This document shows, piece by piece, positions 32,578 to 42,507 of a stretch of 64,000 nt of DNA; position 1 is the stretch's first letter; every line of letters begins with the position of its first letter. Under the pieces are notes generated by a model. The model was not told the DNA's origin. It did no database searches and was given only the letters and a program-made list of their open reading frames with translations. The translations under genes and the position numbers were made by a program. Location: NCBI GenBank assembly GCA_031277095.1, contig JAISLU010000001.1:1-64000 (forward strand), in the 5' to 3' direction. Source of the stretch: Synergistaceae bacterium (GTDB lineage: Bacteria > Synergistota > Synergistia > Synergistales > Aminobacteriaceae).

Positions 32578-34217
32578 CGAACCCTCTGGGGGAAGGGCGC
32601 GGAGTTTACGACATAACCCTAATGCCCGAGGGGAAAGTCGTTTCCTGTTCGCCGGGAGACGATCTTTCGACGGCCCTGGCGAAAGAGGGAATTTTTCTGG
32701 ACAGCGCCTGCGGCGGAGCTGGAACCTGCGGCAAGTGCAAAATCAGGGTCCTCTCCGCCTCGCTTCCGGCCACCGACAACGAACGGAGGCTCCTGAGCGA
32801 AGAGGAAAGAGCCCGGGGCTGGCGTTTGGCCTGCAGGGTCGTCCCCTCGGGGGATATGGTGATAGAGACTGCGGACACAGATATTTCCGGCCCCGCAAAA
32901 AAACCTGAGGAACGCCCTGCGAAAACCCCGCACAGAGCTTTTGGAGCTTTTGGAGCTTTTGGAGCTTGCGGGCTGGCGGTGGACGTGGGGACGACGACGG
33001 TGGAGGCGAACCTGATAGACCTAAAGACGGGCGAGGTCCTTGCCGGCCGGTCCGAGATCAACCCTCAGACCCGTTTCGGCCTGGACGTCCTGTCCCGTAT
33101 TTCCTACGTTATGGGACATCCCGGCGGGGTGGGCCTCCTGCAAAAGGAGATCGTGGGCCTGCTGGACACCATGACAAAGGACCTGTGCCGAGCGGCTGGG
33201 GCGAGTCCGTCCTCCATCGGAACTCTTGCCGTGGCGGCCAATTGCACCCTGCTTCACCTCCTCTTGGGGGTCGACCCCGCGCCGCTGGGCGCCTTTCCCT
33301 TTACGCCGGTTTTCGTGGAGGGGCGGGAGCTTCCGGCTGGGGAGATCGGTATGGAGTCCGTCGGGAAAAACGCCCGGCTGTACTGTCTGCCCTCCGTGTC
33401 GGCCTTCGTCGGGGGGGATATCGTGGCCGGGATATACGCCTCCGGATTGTCTCGGCAAAAAAACAGCGCGCTGCTCATCGATATCGGCACCAACGGAGAA
33501 ATGGTGTTGTCCAGAGAGGGGGTCCTCGCGTGCTGCTCCTGCGCGGCGGGCCCCGCCCTGGAGGGCATGAACATTCACTGCGGCATGCGGGCGGCGGACG
33601 GCGCGATAGAAGACGTTTTCATCGACGAGGACGAGGGTTCGGTCCGGCTGAAAACCATCGGCGACCAGGCTCCGGCAGGGATATGCGGCAGCGGAATCCT
33701 CGCGGCGATAAAGGAATTTCTTCGGGTGGGCCTTGTCCGCGGAGACGGCTCTTTGGTGACGGCGGAAGAACTGTCCTTCCGGCGGCGGCTTGCCGCCCTG
33801 TGCCGGGAAGAAGGCGACCGTCTCTCCATTTGTCTGAGCGGGGACGTGGTCGTGACCCAGAAGGACGTCCGTCAGGTGCAACTGGCGAAAGGGGCGCTGC
33901 TGTCGGGAGTGCGCGCTCTTTTGGACTGGGCGGAGTTTCAGCCCCGGGACATCGGCAAGGTTTTTGTCGCGGGGCAGTTCGGAGCCCACCTTCCCGCCGA
34001 GAGCCTGACGAAATGCGGCATCCTTCCCGCCGAGTTCGGCGAAAAGATCGAGTACATCGGCAACTCCTCCCTGTCCGGGGCCCGCATGGCCCTCGCCTCC
34101 CTTTCCGTGCGAGAGAAAATGGAAGCCCTGGCCCACTCCGTGACGAGCCTGGAACTCAGCGCGACGCCGGGATACAGCGAACTCTTCATGAAATGCCTTG
34201 AATTCCCCCAAATTTAA
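32574..34217 (+). CDS. RACo-type corrinoid-protein activator (2Fe-2S plus ASKHA, DUF4445)
   Basis: A 547-residue protein. Residues 1-95 form a plant-type [2Fe-2S] ferredoxin domain with Cys46, Cys52, Cys55 and Cys87. After a linker that contains a four-fold repeat (GAFGAFGAFGAC), residues about 130-545 form an ASKHA-fold ATPase-like domain (AVDVGTTTVEANL, LLIDIGTNGEMVL, FVAGQFGAHL). This matches RACo/RamA-like reductive activators, which return an oxidised Co(II) corrinoid to Co(I) in methyltransferase systems. The ATG overlaps the upstream stop (ATGA). No methyltransferase or corrinoid protein gene is present in the window, so its partner must be elsewhere. Cytosolic. Confidence 0.88.
   Translation: MTNPLGEGRGVYDITLMPEGKVVSCSPGDDLSTALAKEGIFLDSACGGAGTCGKCKIRVLSASLPATDNERRLLSEEERARGWRLACRVVPSGDMVIETADTDISGPAKKPEERPAKTPHRAFGAFGAFGACGLAVDVGTTTVEANLIDLKTGEVLAGRSEINPQTRFGLDVLSRISYVMGHPGGVGLLQKEIVGLLDTMTKDLCRAAGASPSSIGTLAVAANCTLLHLLLGVDPAPLGAFPFTPVFVEGRELPAGEIGMESVGKNARLYCLPSVSAFVGGDIVAGIYASGLSRQKNSALLIDIGTNGEMVLSREGVLACCSCAAGPALEGMNIHCGMRAADGAIEDVFIDEDEGSVRLKTIGDQAPAGICGSGILAAIKEFLRVGLVRGDGSLVTAEELSFRRRLAALCREEGDRLSICLSGDVVVTQKDVRQVQLAKGALLSGVRALLDWAEFQPRDIGKVFVAGQFGAHLPAESLTKCGILPAEFGEKIEYIGNSSLSGARMALASLSVREKMEALAHSVTSLELSATPGYSELFMKCLEFPQI
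32935..32970 (+). repeat. four 9-bp tandem units coding a Gly-Ala-Phe linker
   Basis: Three perfect GAGCTTTTG units and one degenerate unit lie between the ferredoxin and ASKHA domains. Confidence 0.9.
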
Positions 34218-34274
34218 AATAAAATTTAAAAATAAAGTCTAAAATTAAATTTGCAAAATTGGAGTGCAGGCAAT

Positions 34275-35138
34275 ATGAATTCTTTTACCGGGTACCGTTC
34301 GGTCGAACTTCGCGGCGAGCCCGCCAGCGCGGCCTTCCCTATGATGATCATGTATCCGGCCTGGGTGTGCGAAAGATCGGAAGGCGGCCCACTGAAAAAC
34401 GGGACGCCGGAAAAAGGGCCCTTTCCTCTGGCGGTGATTTCCCACGGCAGCGGCGGAACTCCACTGCTCTACCGAACCCTTGCCCGTCATTTGGCGAACA
34501 ACGGGTTCGTCGTGGGGATACCCGAACATCCCTTCAACAACCGCAACGACAACTCGCTGGCCGGGACGGTGGAAAATCTCATCAACCGCCCTGAACATGT
34601 GCGGTCGGCCGTCGATTGGTTTTTCGAGAGCAAGGTCTTTTCGCCCTTGTTGAAACCCGATACCGTCGCGGTCATAGGGCATTCCATGGGAGGATACACG
34701 GCGCTGGCGCTGGCGGGCGGGGTACCCACGCCGCTGCCCAGGGAAGCGGGAGGCGAGTACGCCGCCCCTATCGACGTCAAACCCGATCCCCGAGTCAAAA
34801 CACTGGTGCTTCTGGCTCCCGCGGCGATTTGGTTCAGGGGGCGGGGAGCGTTGAGCAAGGTGAAAATCCCGATTTTGATGCTGGTGGGGGAAAAAGACAA
34901 ACACACGCCCTATGAAAGACACGCCCGCCTCATTCTGGAGGGCGTCCCCGACAGAACGAAGATTCAGTGCAAGGTCGTCGAAAACGCCGGGCATTTTTCT
35001 TTTTTGAGCCCGTTCCCCAAGCACATGATCAAAGAGTCCTTTCCCCCTTCCCAGGACCCTCCGGGCTTCGACCGCGTGCGCTTTCACCACGCCATGAACG
35101 CCGAGATCCTGAATTTTTTGTCGTGCGCTCTTCAGTAA
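34275..35138 (+). CDS. alpha/beta hydrolase, dienelactone-hydrolase or PAF-acetylhydrolase-like
   Basis: A 287-residue hydrolase. The oxyanion region is VISHGSGGTPLLY, the nucleophile elbow GHSMGGYTALAL, the acid lies in LMLVGEKDKHTPYE, and the catalytic His is in VENAGHFSFL. This ordering and the insertion after the elbow resemble PAF-acetylhydrolase-like and dienelactone-hydrolase-like proteins of bacteria. No signal peptide is visible. I chose ATG at 34275, 10 bases after GGAG; a TTG at 34251 is possible. It follows the RACo-like gene by 57 bases of A/T-rich repeated words. Substrate unknown, probably a small ester. Confidence 0.85.
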   Translation: MNSFTGYRSVELRGEPASAAFPMMIMYPAWVCERSEGGPLKNGTPEKGPFPLAVISHGSGGTPLLYRTLARHLANNGFVVGIPEHPFNNRNDNSLAGTVENLINRPEHVRSAVDWFFESKVFSPLLKPDTVAVIGHSMGGYTALALAGGVPTPLPREAGGEYAAPIDVKPDPRVKTLVLLAPAAIWFRGRGALSKVKIPILMLVGEKDKHTPYERHARLILEGVPDRTKIQCKVVENAGHFSFLSPFPKHMIKESFPPSQDPPGFDRVRFHHAMNAEILNFLSCALQ

Positions 35139-35173
35139 AAGACAAATATAAAGAAAAAGACAAATATAAAGAC
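35138..35173 (+). repeat. two 18-bp tandem units after the hydrolase stop
   Basis: AAAGACAAATATAAAGAA is followed by the same word ending in C. It spans the spacer between two convergent genes. Confidence 0.85.
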
Positions 35174-35180
35174 TTAAAAC

Positions 35181-35981
35181 TCAGAAATTGAAATCCGCGA
35201 CCAGGGGCGTGTGGTCGGAGGGTTTTTCCCAGCTTCGAGGATTTCTGTCCACGAAGCAGGAGCGCGCTTTTTTCGCCAGAGTCTCGTTTGCCAGGATGTG
35301 GTCGATCCTCCAGCCAATGTTGCGCGTCAAAGCGTCCTTGACGCGATAGTCGAAGAAGGTGTACTCGCCCTCCTCCGGGTGAAAAGCGCGGAAAACGTCC
35401 GAAAGCCCCCAGGAAACCACCCAGCCGAACTTATCGCGGATCTCTCGATGGAAACAGACGTGGTCTTTTTTATTTTGAGGGTTGGTGACGTCGATCTCCG
35501 TCGGAGCCACGTTCAGATCCCCGACCCAGGCGAAGGCCATGCCCGGTTTTGCCTCCCGGTCGAAAAAATCGCGCACCCGCTCCAAAAAACGTTTTTTGAC
35601 TTGGTAGTCCGGGTGAGTGATCTCTTTGCCCTGGGGTACATAGGTGTTCAACACCGCTATTTCCGGAGTTTTGGCGTAGGCCACTCGGGTGGGGAAATCC
35701 GGGTCTTGCCCGTCTTGGAACCCGAAGCGCACCTCCACGGGAACCCGGGCGACAACCGCCACGCCGTTGTAGGATTTCTCGCCGCAAAAATAAGGGGTGT
35801 ACCCCATCGCCTCGAAGGCCGCCGCAGGAAAATCCGCGTCCACGGTTTTCGTCTCCTGCAAAAAAAGCAGGTCGACCGGCGCGCCGGCCTCCTTCAGCGA
35901 GGGCAGCCAGCGCTCCAAAACGGGCATCCGGCTGCGCACGGAATTGACGTTGAACGTCGCGATCCGCAGTGTCTTGGACAT
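35181..35981 (-). CDS. xth: exodeoxyribonuclease III / AP endonuclease
   Basis: A 266-residue EEP-fold nuclease. Motifs in order are ATFNVNSVRSR, LQETKT (metal-binding Glu), YNGVAVVAR, VGDLNVAPTEID, and the final SDHTPLVADF with the catalytic His. It nicks DNA at abasic sites and trims 3' ends for base-excision repair. Full length for the family. It lies 2 bases after the stop of the AMP-ligase gene on the same strand, so it is translationally linked to it, although no functional link is apparent. Confidence 0.96.
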   Translation of the reverse strand: MSKTLRIATFNVNSVRSRMPVLERWLPSLKEAGAPVDLLFLQETKTVDADFPAAAFEAMGYTPYFCGEKSYNGVAVVARVPVEVRFGFQDGQDPDFPTRVAYAKTPEIAVLNTYVPQGKEITHPDYQVKKRFLERVRDFFDREAKPGMAFAWVGDLNVAPTEIDVTNPQNKKDHVCFHREIRDKFGWVVSWGLSDVFRAFHPEEGEYTFFDYRVKDALTRNIGWRIDHILANETLAKKARSCFVDRNPRSWEKPSDHTPLVADFNF

Positions 35982-35983
35982 GG

Positions 35984-37492
35984 TTATTTCTTTTCCCTTT
36001 CTCGCTCCCGCAAAACCCGGCGCAGAATTTTGCCCGTTCCCGACAGGGGAAAATCGCCCACAAATTCGACCTTACGGGGCACCTTGAAGTGCGCCAGCCG
36101 TTCTTTGCAGTACTTGACGATCTCCAGCTCCGTAACCTCGGCTCCGTCGGCCTTCTGAATGAACGCCTTAGGGACCTCGCCGTTGACCGGATGGGGCATC
36201 CCCACCACAATGGCCGTCTTCACTCCGGGGTGAGTGTGGAGCACCAGTTCCACCTCCTGGGGGTATACGTTGAACCCTCCGACGATGATGATGTCCGTCA
36301 CCCGGTCCAGAATACGGATGTAGCCGTCCTCCAGCCGCACATAGTCTCCCGTGTTGAACCAGCCGTCGTCGAAACGCTCCACCGTCAGCTCCGGCGCGCG
36401 GAAGTAGCCGCTGCTCACGGAGGGGCCCCGCACCCACAGCACGCCCTCGTCCTTGTCCGTCTTCTCGCCCTTCTCCGTGCGCAAATGCCATTCGTAGCCG
36501 CTGAGAAAGGGCCCTACCGTTCCGGAGCGATGCTCTTCATAGCTCCGGTTCACCGCCACCACGGGGGAAGTTTCGGTGAGGCCGTAGCCCTCCATGATGT
36601 CTTTGCCCGCGACGCGAATCGCGACTTCGTGCATGTTCGCGTTCAGACGGTCCCCTCCGCTTATCAGCAACTTGGAGGAGGCAAAAAGATCTTTGGAAAC
36701 GCTGCCTCGCTCCATTGCCGACAGCAGGTAGGAGAAGATCGTAGGAACGCCGACCATGATGTCGACCCCGGCCTCGCGGACAGCCCTTACCGTTTGCTGG
36801 GGGGGCAGAAAGCCGGGGACTATGGCCTCGGCGGCGTGCATGACCAAGGGCATGATCATGCAGACGGTGTAACCGAAAGAGTGAAAGTTGGGAAGCACGG
36901 CCAGGAAAACGTCTCCCGGCTCCAGAACCCGTAGCGCCTCCCAGATTGCGGTGCAGTTGGAGTGGATGTTGCCATGACTCAAAGGCACCGCCTTGGGCAA
37001 CCCGGTGGTGCCGGAGGTGGCAAAGATAACGGCGATATCCGGGGTTTCGAGGGAGGATGTTTTTCCCTCCAGGGCGGGCAAGGGCCCCACGGAAGGACAG
37101 GTGACGCATGTGAACCCCTTTTCCTGCAAAACGGCCCCGGCCTCCTCTCGAATCGCGTCGGAGGCAACGACGACGAAGGGCTCGATCAACTCCAGGGTGC
37201 CGATCAGGGAAGGCATCCCCGATTTGACGTTTAGCGGGGATATCGTTCCACCCAGCCTCCAGACGGCCAGGGAAAGGGCTATGATCATGGGGCAGTTTTG
37301 CATCAGAACGCACAGCCGCTGGCCTCTTCCAAATCCGGAGGCGCGAAGGGACGCCTCGCATTCGTCCGCCAGCCTTGAAAAATCCTCATTGGAGTACCAT
37401 TTTCCATCCCACCAAAAACATCGAGCGTCTCTATTTTTCGCTAATTTCGCGTCGATGACGCTTTCAAGCCTCACAGACATGTTTCCAGACAT
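35984..37492 (-). CDS. AMP-forming acyl-CoA synthetase-like protein
   Basis: A 502-residue ANL-superfamily ligase. It contains the ATP loop FATSGTTGLPKAVPLSH, the YGLTETSP motif, the hinge-region GWFNTGDYVRLEDGYIRILDR and a C-terminal GKILRRVLRE with the conserved Lys. It activates a carboxylic acid, probably a fatty or aromatic acid, as acyl-AMP and then acyl-CoA. It could feed the acyl-CoA dehydrogenase fusion encoded at 18-20 kb, but that is a guess. It follows ridA by 23 bases and precedes xth. Confidence 0.9.
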   Translation of the reverse strand: MSGNMSVRLESVIDAKLAKNRDARCFWWDGKWYSNEDFSRLADECEASLRASGFGRGQRLCVLMQNCPMIIALSLAVWRLGGTISPLNVKSGMPSLIGTLELIEPFVVVASDAIREEAGAVLQEKGFTCVTCPSVGPLPALEGKTSSLETPDIAVIFATSGTTGLPKAVPLSHGNIHSNCTAIWEALRVLEPGDVFLAVLPNFHSFGYTVCMIMPLVMHAAEAIVPGFLPPQQTVRAVREAGVDIMVGVPTIFSYLLSAMERGSVSKDLFASSKLLISGGDRLNANMHEVAIRVAGKDIMEGYGLTETSPVVAVNRSYEEHRSGTVGPFLSGYEWHLRTEKGEKTDKDEGVLWVRGPSVSSGYFRAPELTVERFDDGWFNTGDYVRLEDGYIRILDRVTDIIIVGGFNVYPQEVELVLHTHPGVKTAIVVGMPHPVNGEVPKAFIQKADGAEVTELEIVKYCKERLAHFKVPRKVEFVGDFPLSGTGKILRRVLREREREKK

Positions 37493-37515
37493 CTTTTATA
37501 TCCTCCCTACCCGAT

Positions 37516-37908
37516 TCATCCTTTCCAGGCGACAACCTCGATTTCGACCTGGGCGGCTCTCGGCAATTCTTTGACGGCGACGAAGGACCGCGCCGGCGGG
37601 TTTTCCGAAAAGTACCGCGCGTACACGCCGTTTATGGGCGCGAAGTTGTCCATGTTCGTGACGAATACCGTCGTTTTGACCACCTGCTCCATAGTGAAGC
37701 CGGCGCTTTCCAGGATGTTTTTGACGTTCTCCAAGACGAACTCCGCCTGCTCCTCCACAGACCCCGCCGTTATCTGTCCTGTTTTGGGGTCGAGAGGGAT
37801 TTGTCCCGAGGCGAAAAGAAAGTCTCCGGCCTGGACGGCCTGACTGTAGGGCCCGATGGCGGCCGGAGCCTTGTCCGTGGCGATGATTTTTTGCATGACT
37901 TTTGCCAT
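37516..37908 (-). CDS. ridA: RidA-family enamine/imine deaminase
   Basis: A 130-residue RidA/YjgF protein. Typical motifs are APAAIGPYSQAV, FASGQIPLDP, QAEFVLENVKNIL, VVKTTVFVTNMDNF and the terminal EIEVVAWKG. The catalytic Arg lies in the PPARSFV segment. It hydrolyses reactive enamines released by PLP enzymes such as threonine dehydratase, in the cytosol as a trimer. It is encoded 16 bases after enolase and just ahead of an acyl-CoA ligase. Confidence 0.96.
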   Translation of the reverse strand: MAKVMQKIIATDKAPAAIGPYSQAVQAGDFLFASGQIPLDPKTGQITAGSVEEQAEFVLENVKNILESAGFTMEQVVKTTVFVTNMDNFAPINGVYARYFSENPPARSFVAVKELPRAAQVEIEVVAWKG

Positions 37909-37924
37909 GATGGAACCTCCCCCC

Positions 37925-39274
<1,350 letters not shown>

Positions 39275-39334
39275 TCAATTCGATGGCCCTAAAAGTAAAA
39301 ACTTATTTCATATTTCAAAGGTCCGGAGACACGG

Positions 39335-39610
39335 TCACCACGGACGCTCGTCCGTCGATACCTGGCGCTCTTCGGTCACCTCGTAAGGCACAGTCTGGGG
39401 GCGTTTCAGAAGAGATTCGTCGGCGCACAAGACCTTCACCTTCAAAACGCGGGCCATATAGGCGATCTCGATTGTCCGGCCCTCCGTGACCTCGGCGGAG
39501 GATTTGCAGGTTCTGCCGTCGATTCTGACGGCTCCGACCTCGATCATTTCCTGCGCCGCAGTCCGGCGTTTCACCAAGCGCGCCGCTTTCAAAAATTTGT
39601 CTATTCTCAT
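39335..39610 (-). CDS. S4-domain RNA-binding protein (RqcP/Hsp15-like)
   Basis: A 91-residue protein beginning with an S4 domain: MRIDKFLKAARLVKRRTAAQ and EVGAVRIDGRTCKSSAEV. It fits the small RqcP (YabO)/Hsp15 family, which binds stalled large ribosomal subunits to help quality control. The acidic C-terminal 20 residues follow the domain. It is upstream of enolase on the same strand with a 105-base gap, so transcription may be shared. The spacer has no clear terminator. Confidence 0.88.
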   Translation of the reverse strand: MRIDKFLKAARLVKRRTAAQEMIEVGAVRIDGRTCKSSAEVTEGRTIEIAYMARVLKVKVLCADESLLKRPQTVPYEVTEERQVSTDERPW

Positions 39611-40098
39611 TAAACTATCCTCAGATTCTCAAGATGTCCTCATCAAAATGTATCATCAAAATTTGCCATCAAACAAAATGTGTCGGGGATCACAAAATCC
39701 CGCCACATCTATAGATCAGTTTACATCATAATGAAGTTGCGCAAAACAGGCATTTTTACACGCTCGAAATAGGACTGAGCGAGGTTGTTGGCAGAAAGAG
39801 GCCGTAAAGAGACAAATGAACCCGACCAGGAAATGCATTGGTCGAATTTGCGCGGCGAAGGGCAGGCAAACAATAGGTGAATAGCAGGCGAAGGGTAAGC
39901 GAAAGGTAAGCGAATGATAGAATGAAGGCAAGCCCCTGCGTCGGACTCTTCTTTGACTCTTCTTTGACTCTTTTTTGACCGGGGCTTTCGCCGAGGGTTT
40001 CAGGGGGGCCGGCGAGGACCGCAGCCGGCTATGGGTATGTTTTGTTTAAAATTAAGACCGCGAAAACTTGTTTTACGTGCATTAAGGAGACGAGATTC
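39611..40098. other. long intergenic region with hairpins and a tandem repeat
   Basis: This divergent spacer holds no convincing gene. A hairpin lies at 39678-39708 (ATGTG..GGGAT pairing with ATCCC..CACAT). Short words recur (aaaatgtgtc and aaaatgtatc; gcgaaaggtaagcgaa). Three 11-bp units occupy 39944-39976. GCCGGC repeats at about 40008-40030 form a small dyad. The last 60 bases are the leader of the NAGPA gene. Confidence 0.5.
39944..39976 (+). repeat. three 11-bp tandem units
   Basis: GACTCTTCTTT occurs twice and then with one substitution, in noncoding DNA. Confidence 0.9.
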
Positions 40099-41904
40099 AT
40101 GAAATGTGTTCCGCTTGCCGACGCCCGATCCCTTCGGTTCAGGGCGTGGGTATTTTTATCGCTGTTGTTTCTGTCCTTTTTTGCCAGCGGCGTATATGCC
40201 GCGCCCGCCGTCGTGGGCAAGGACGTTTTCCTGTCTCAACTGCTGGCGGCCAGGGGGTTCGAAACGGAAAACAGCGCGCAGGAAAACGCCGCCTCGATTC
40301 TCAAAAGCGGCATCGTTCCCGAGGCCGTCACAAACCTTGCCGCTCCGGCGACGCGTCTGGACGTCTTGCGCTGGATGATTCACTCCCTGGGCCTTGCCGC
40401 GGAGGCGCGGATATTGTCGGGGCTGGAGCTTCCCTTCAAGGACGTCAAATCTCTGTCCCCCTTCGAGAAGGGATGCCTGGTCGTCGCGACTCGCATGAAT
40501 CCCCCTCTTTTCAAGAGTTCGGCGCCGGAGTTCGGGGCTGCCCACCAAATAGCCCCGGACGAAGCCCAGTTTCTGCTCTCCAACGTGAGACGGGCCAGCC
40601 AGCATTTGAAATTGGAGGTGAGTTTCTCGCCCACGCCGGGCATGGATCTGGAGATTTACCGGGAGGGAACCTTCAGCGGCATCCCCAAGTGGAGGGTCTT
40701 CGTCGACGGGTTCGACGAAAAAGCGGAGGTCGACCAACTGCAAAACTTTTTCGCCTCTCAGGGCTTCAAGATGAAATCGAGCAACCCCAACTACGAATGG
40801 AGACTGGGCAGCGAGCTTTTGGAGGACTACGCGCGCGTGCGCCATCTCGTCGCCCTCGCCAGAGATCGTGGGAAATCTTGCCGTGTTTTCGCGTCCATAA
40901 AAAATACGAATTTGGAAAATCAACCCCTTTATTGGGCGCTTTTGACTGTGGACCCCTTTCTTTACGTGATGGAGCCCGTCATCGCGCCGGGGGGAATCAC
41001 GACGCTCGCCCCTCTGTCCTCCATGCTCCGGGACAGCTCGGCCAAGGCGGCGATCAACGCGGGCTTCTTCGCCCTCAACGGGCGCAACAAAGGGTCGCCC
41101 ATCGGGACTCTCAAAATCGGCCGGACCCTCGTCAACAAACCCTATCAGGGGCGCACGTGTCTGGGTTGGAACAAGGACAACCGCGCAGCCTTCGGCGAGG
41201 TCTCGTGGAATGGCCAAGTGCGGCTGAAAGGAGACCGGCTGAACGGGGATCTGTTGACGGTCAATTTCTTGAATTACCTGGCCAAGGGAAACGCCGTGGT
41301 GCTTTATAACACGTATTACGGGAAACCGACCCCGACTCACGACCAGGTCACGGAGATCGTCGTGGAGGACGGCGTCTGCGTTTCGGTCAACTCCACCGGG
41401 GGGACGGCCCTCGGGCCCGGACGCAGCGTCGTCGCCGGCTACGGCGTCAATGGGAGAATTTTAGCGGAACGCCTGCAGGCGGGAGACGAGGTATGGATCG
41501 AGAGTACCCTCAACAACGGGGACCCGCGCTGGAACGATATGGACGACATCATTCAGGCAGGCCCATTTCTCATCAGCAACGGGGCGATCAAGATCGAATC
41601 CGAGGGCTTCAGCGCGTCGCTTCTCAACCTTCGGCATCCGCGCTCCGTCATTGGCCTGACGGGCGGCGGCAAGTGGGCTTTTTTCGTCGGGGACGGCCGC
41701 GACGGAATGCACAGCGTCGGCTTCACCCTGCAGGAGGTGGCTGCCATTCTCAAAATGAAGGGCGTCGCCTATGCGTTGAACCTGGACGGAGGAGGCTCCA
41801 CCGAGATGATCATCGAAAACAAGATCTTCAACTCCCCCTCCGAGAAGAGGGAGCGCCCCATCAGCTACGGGGTCGGGGTAAAGCTGCGCAGCCCGTCGCC
41901 TTGA
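40099..41904 (+). CDS. exported phosphodiester glycosidase (NAGPA) domain protein
   Basis: A 601-residue exported protein. A signal peptide (hydrophobic VFLSLLFLSFFASGVYA, cleavage after about residue 34) is followed by an N-terminal region of about 290 residues that includes an SPOR-like stretch (WRVFVDGFDEKAEVDQLQNFFASQGF). The C-terminal 280 residues match the NAGPA domain (AAINAGFFALNG, DGGGSTEMII), related to the enzyme that removes GlcNAc from phosphodiester-linked glycans. It may trim or remodel cell-wall or surface polysaccharide in the periplasm. I place the start at the ATG at 40099 after AAGGAGACGAG. The next gene begins 2 bases after its stop. Confidence 0.87.
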   Translation: MKCVPLADARSLRFRAWVFLSLLFLSFFASGVYAAPAVVGKDVFLSQLLAARGFETENSAQENAASILKSGIVPEAVTNLAAPATRLDVLRWMIHSLGLAAEARILSGLELPFKDVKSLSPFEKGCLVVATRMNPPLFKSSAPEFGAAHQIAPDEAQFLLSNVRRASQHLKLEVSFSPTPGMDLEIYREGTFSGIPKWRVFVDGFDEKAEVDQLQNFFASQGFKMKSSNPNYEWRLGSELLEDYARVRHLVALARDRGKSCRVFASIKNTNLENQPLYWALLTVDPFLYVMEPVIAPGGITTLAPLSSMLRDSSAKAAINAGFFALNGRNKGSPIGTLKIGRTLVNKPYQGRTCLGWNKDNRAAFGEVSWNGQVRLKGDRLNGDLLTVNFLNYLAKGNAVVLYNTYYGKPTPTHDQVTEIVVEDGVCVSVNSTGGTALGPGRSVVAGYGVNGRILAERLQAGDEVWIESTLNNGDPRWNDMDDIIQAGPFLISNGAIKIESEGFSASLLNLRHPRSVIGLTGGGKWAFFVGDGRDGMHSVGFTLQEVAAILKMKGVAYALNLDGGGSTEMIIENKIFNSPSEKRERPISYGVGVKLRSPSP

Positions 41905-41905
41905 C

Positions 41906-42361
41906 ATGAGGGACTCGCTGCGAATATGGGGAGTGGGCAACGTGCTTTTGGGTGACGACGCCGCGGGATGCCGGGTGGCGGAACTCCTGCGGGAGCGAGG
42001 TGCCCAGGGTGTCGTCGATTGCGGCACGACGCCGGAAAACCACGTCGCTGCGCTGCGGAAAAATCCCCCCGAGGCGCTTTTGATTGTGGACGCGGCGAAC
42101 ATGGGTCTTTCTCCCGGACAATACCGAAAGCTCTCCCTAAGTGAATTGGACTCCGTCATGGAGTCGAGCCACGGTGTCCCCTTGCCCCTCCTGCTCCAGG
42201 AGTTTACGGACTCCATCGAAATCGCTGCGCTGGGGATTCAACCGTCGACCCTGCAGCTGGGGGCGCCCTTGTCTGAAACCGTGGAAAAAGCCGCCCACCG
42301 CGTCGCGGATCTCATCGCGAAGGACCAATGGAGGTCCGTCGAGAATTTCGCAAGAACGTGA
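41906..42361 (+). CDS. hydrogenase maturation protease (HycI-like)
   Basis: A 151-residue endopeptidase that removes the C-terminal tail of a [NiFe]-hydrogenase large subunit after nickel is inserted. The family motifs are GVGNVLLGDDAAGCRVAE, with an acidic metal ligand, LLIVDAANMG with the second Asp, and SSHGVPLPLLL with the His ligand, closest to HycI. It is immediately downstream of the NAGPA gene and no hydrogenase structural gene is in the window. Slightly short but complete. Confidence 0.88.
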   Translation: MRDSLRIWGVGNVLLGDDAAGCRVAELLRERGAQGVVDCGTTPENHVAALRKNPPEALLIVDAANMGLSPGQYRKLSLSELDSVMESSHGVPLPLLLQEFTDSIEIAALGIQPSTLQLGAPLSETVEKAAHRVADLIAKDQWRSVENFART

Positions 42362-42431
42362 AAGGAGAGTGAAAGAAGAGCGAAAGATGATGCCCTGAGT
42401 TTCCTTTCCGCCTCGCGAAAGAAGCGAAACA

Positions 42432-42467
42432 AGGCTGTTGTACCTACCGTGCAGCAGCCTTTATAAT
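42432..42467 (+). terminator. hairpin after the hydrogenase protease, with an embedded promoter
   Basis: AGGCTGTTG (42432-42440) pairs with CAGCAGCCT (42452-42460) with one mismatch, followed by TTATAATATTT. TTGTAC at 42438-42443, 18 bases, then TATAAT at 42462-42467 could also be the promoter of the next gene, so the two signals overlap. Confidence 0.5.
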
Positions 42468-42507
42468 ATTTACACTTTATGAGGAGGGTGTCGGAGAAGG
42501 TGATGCC

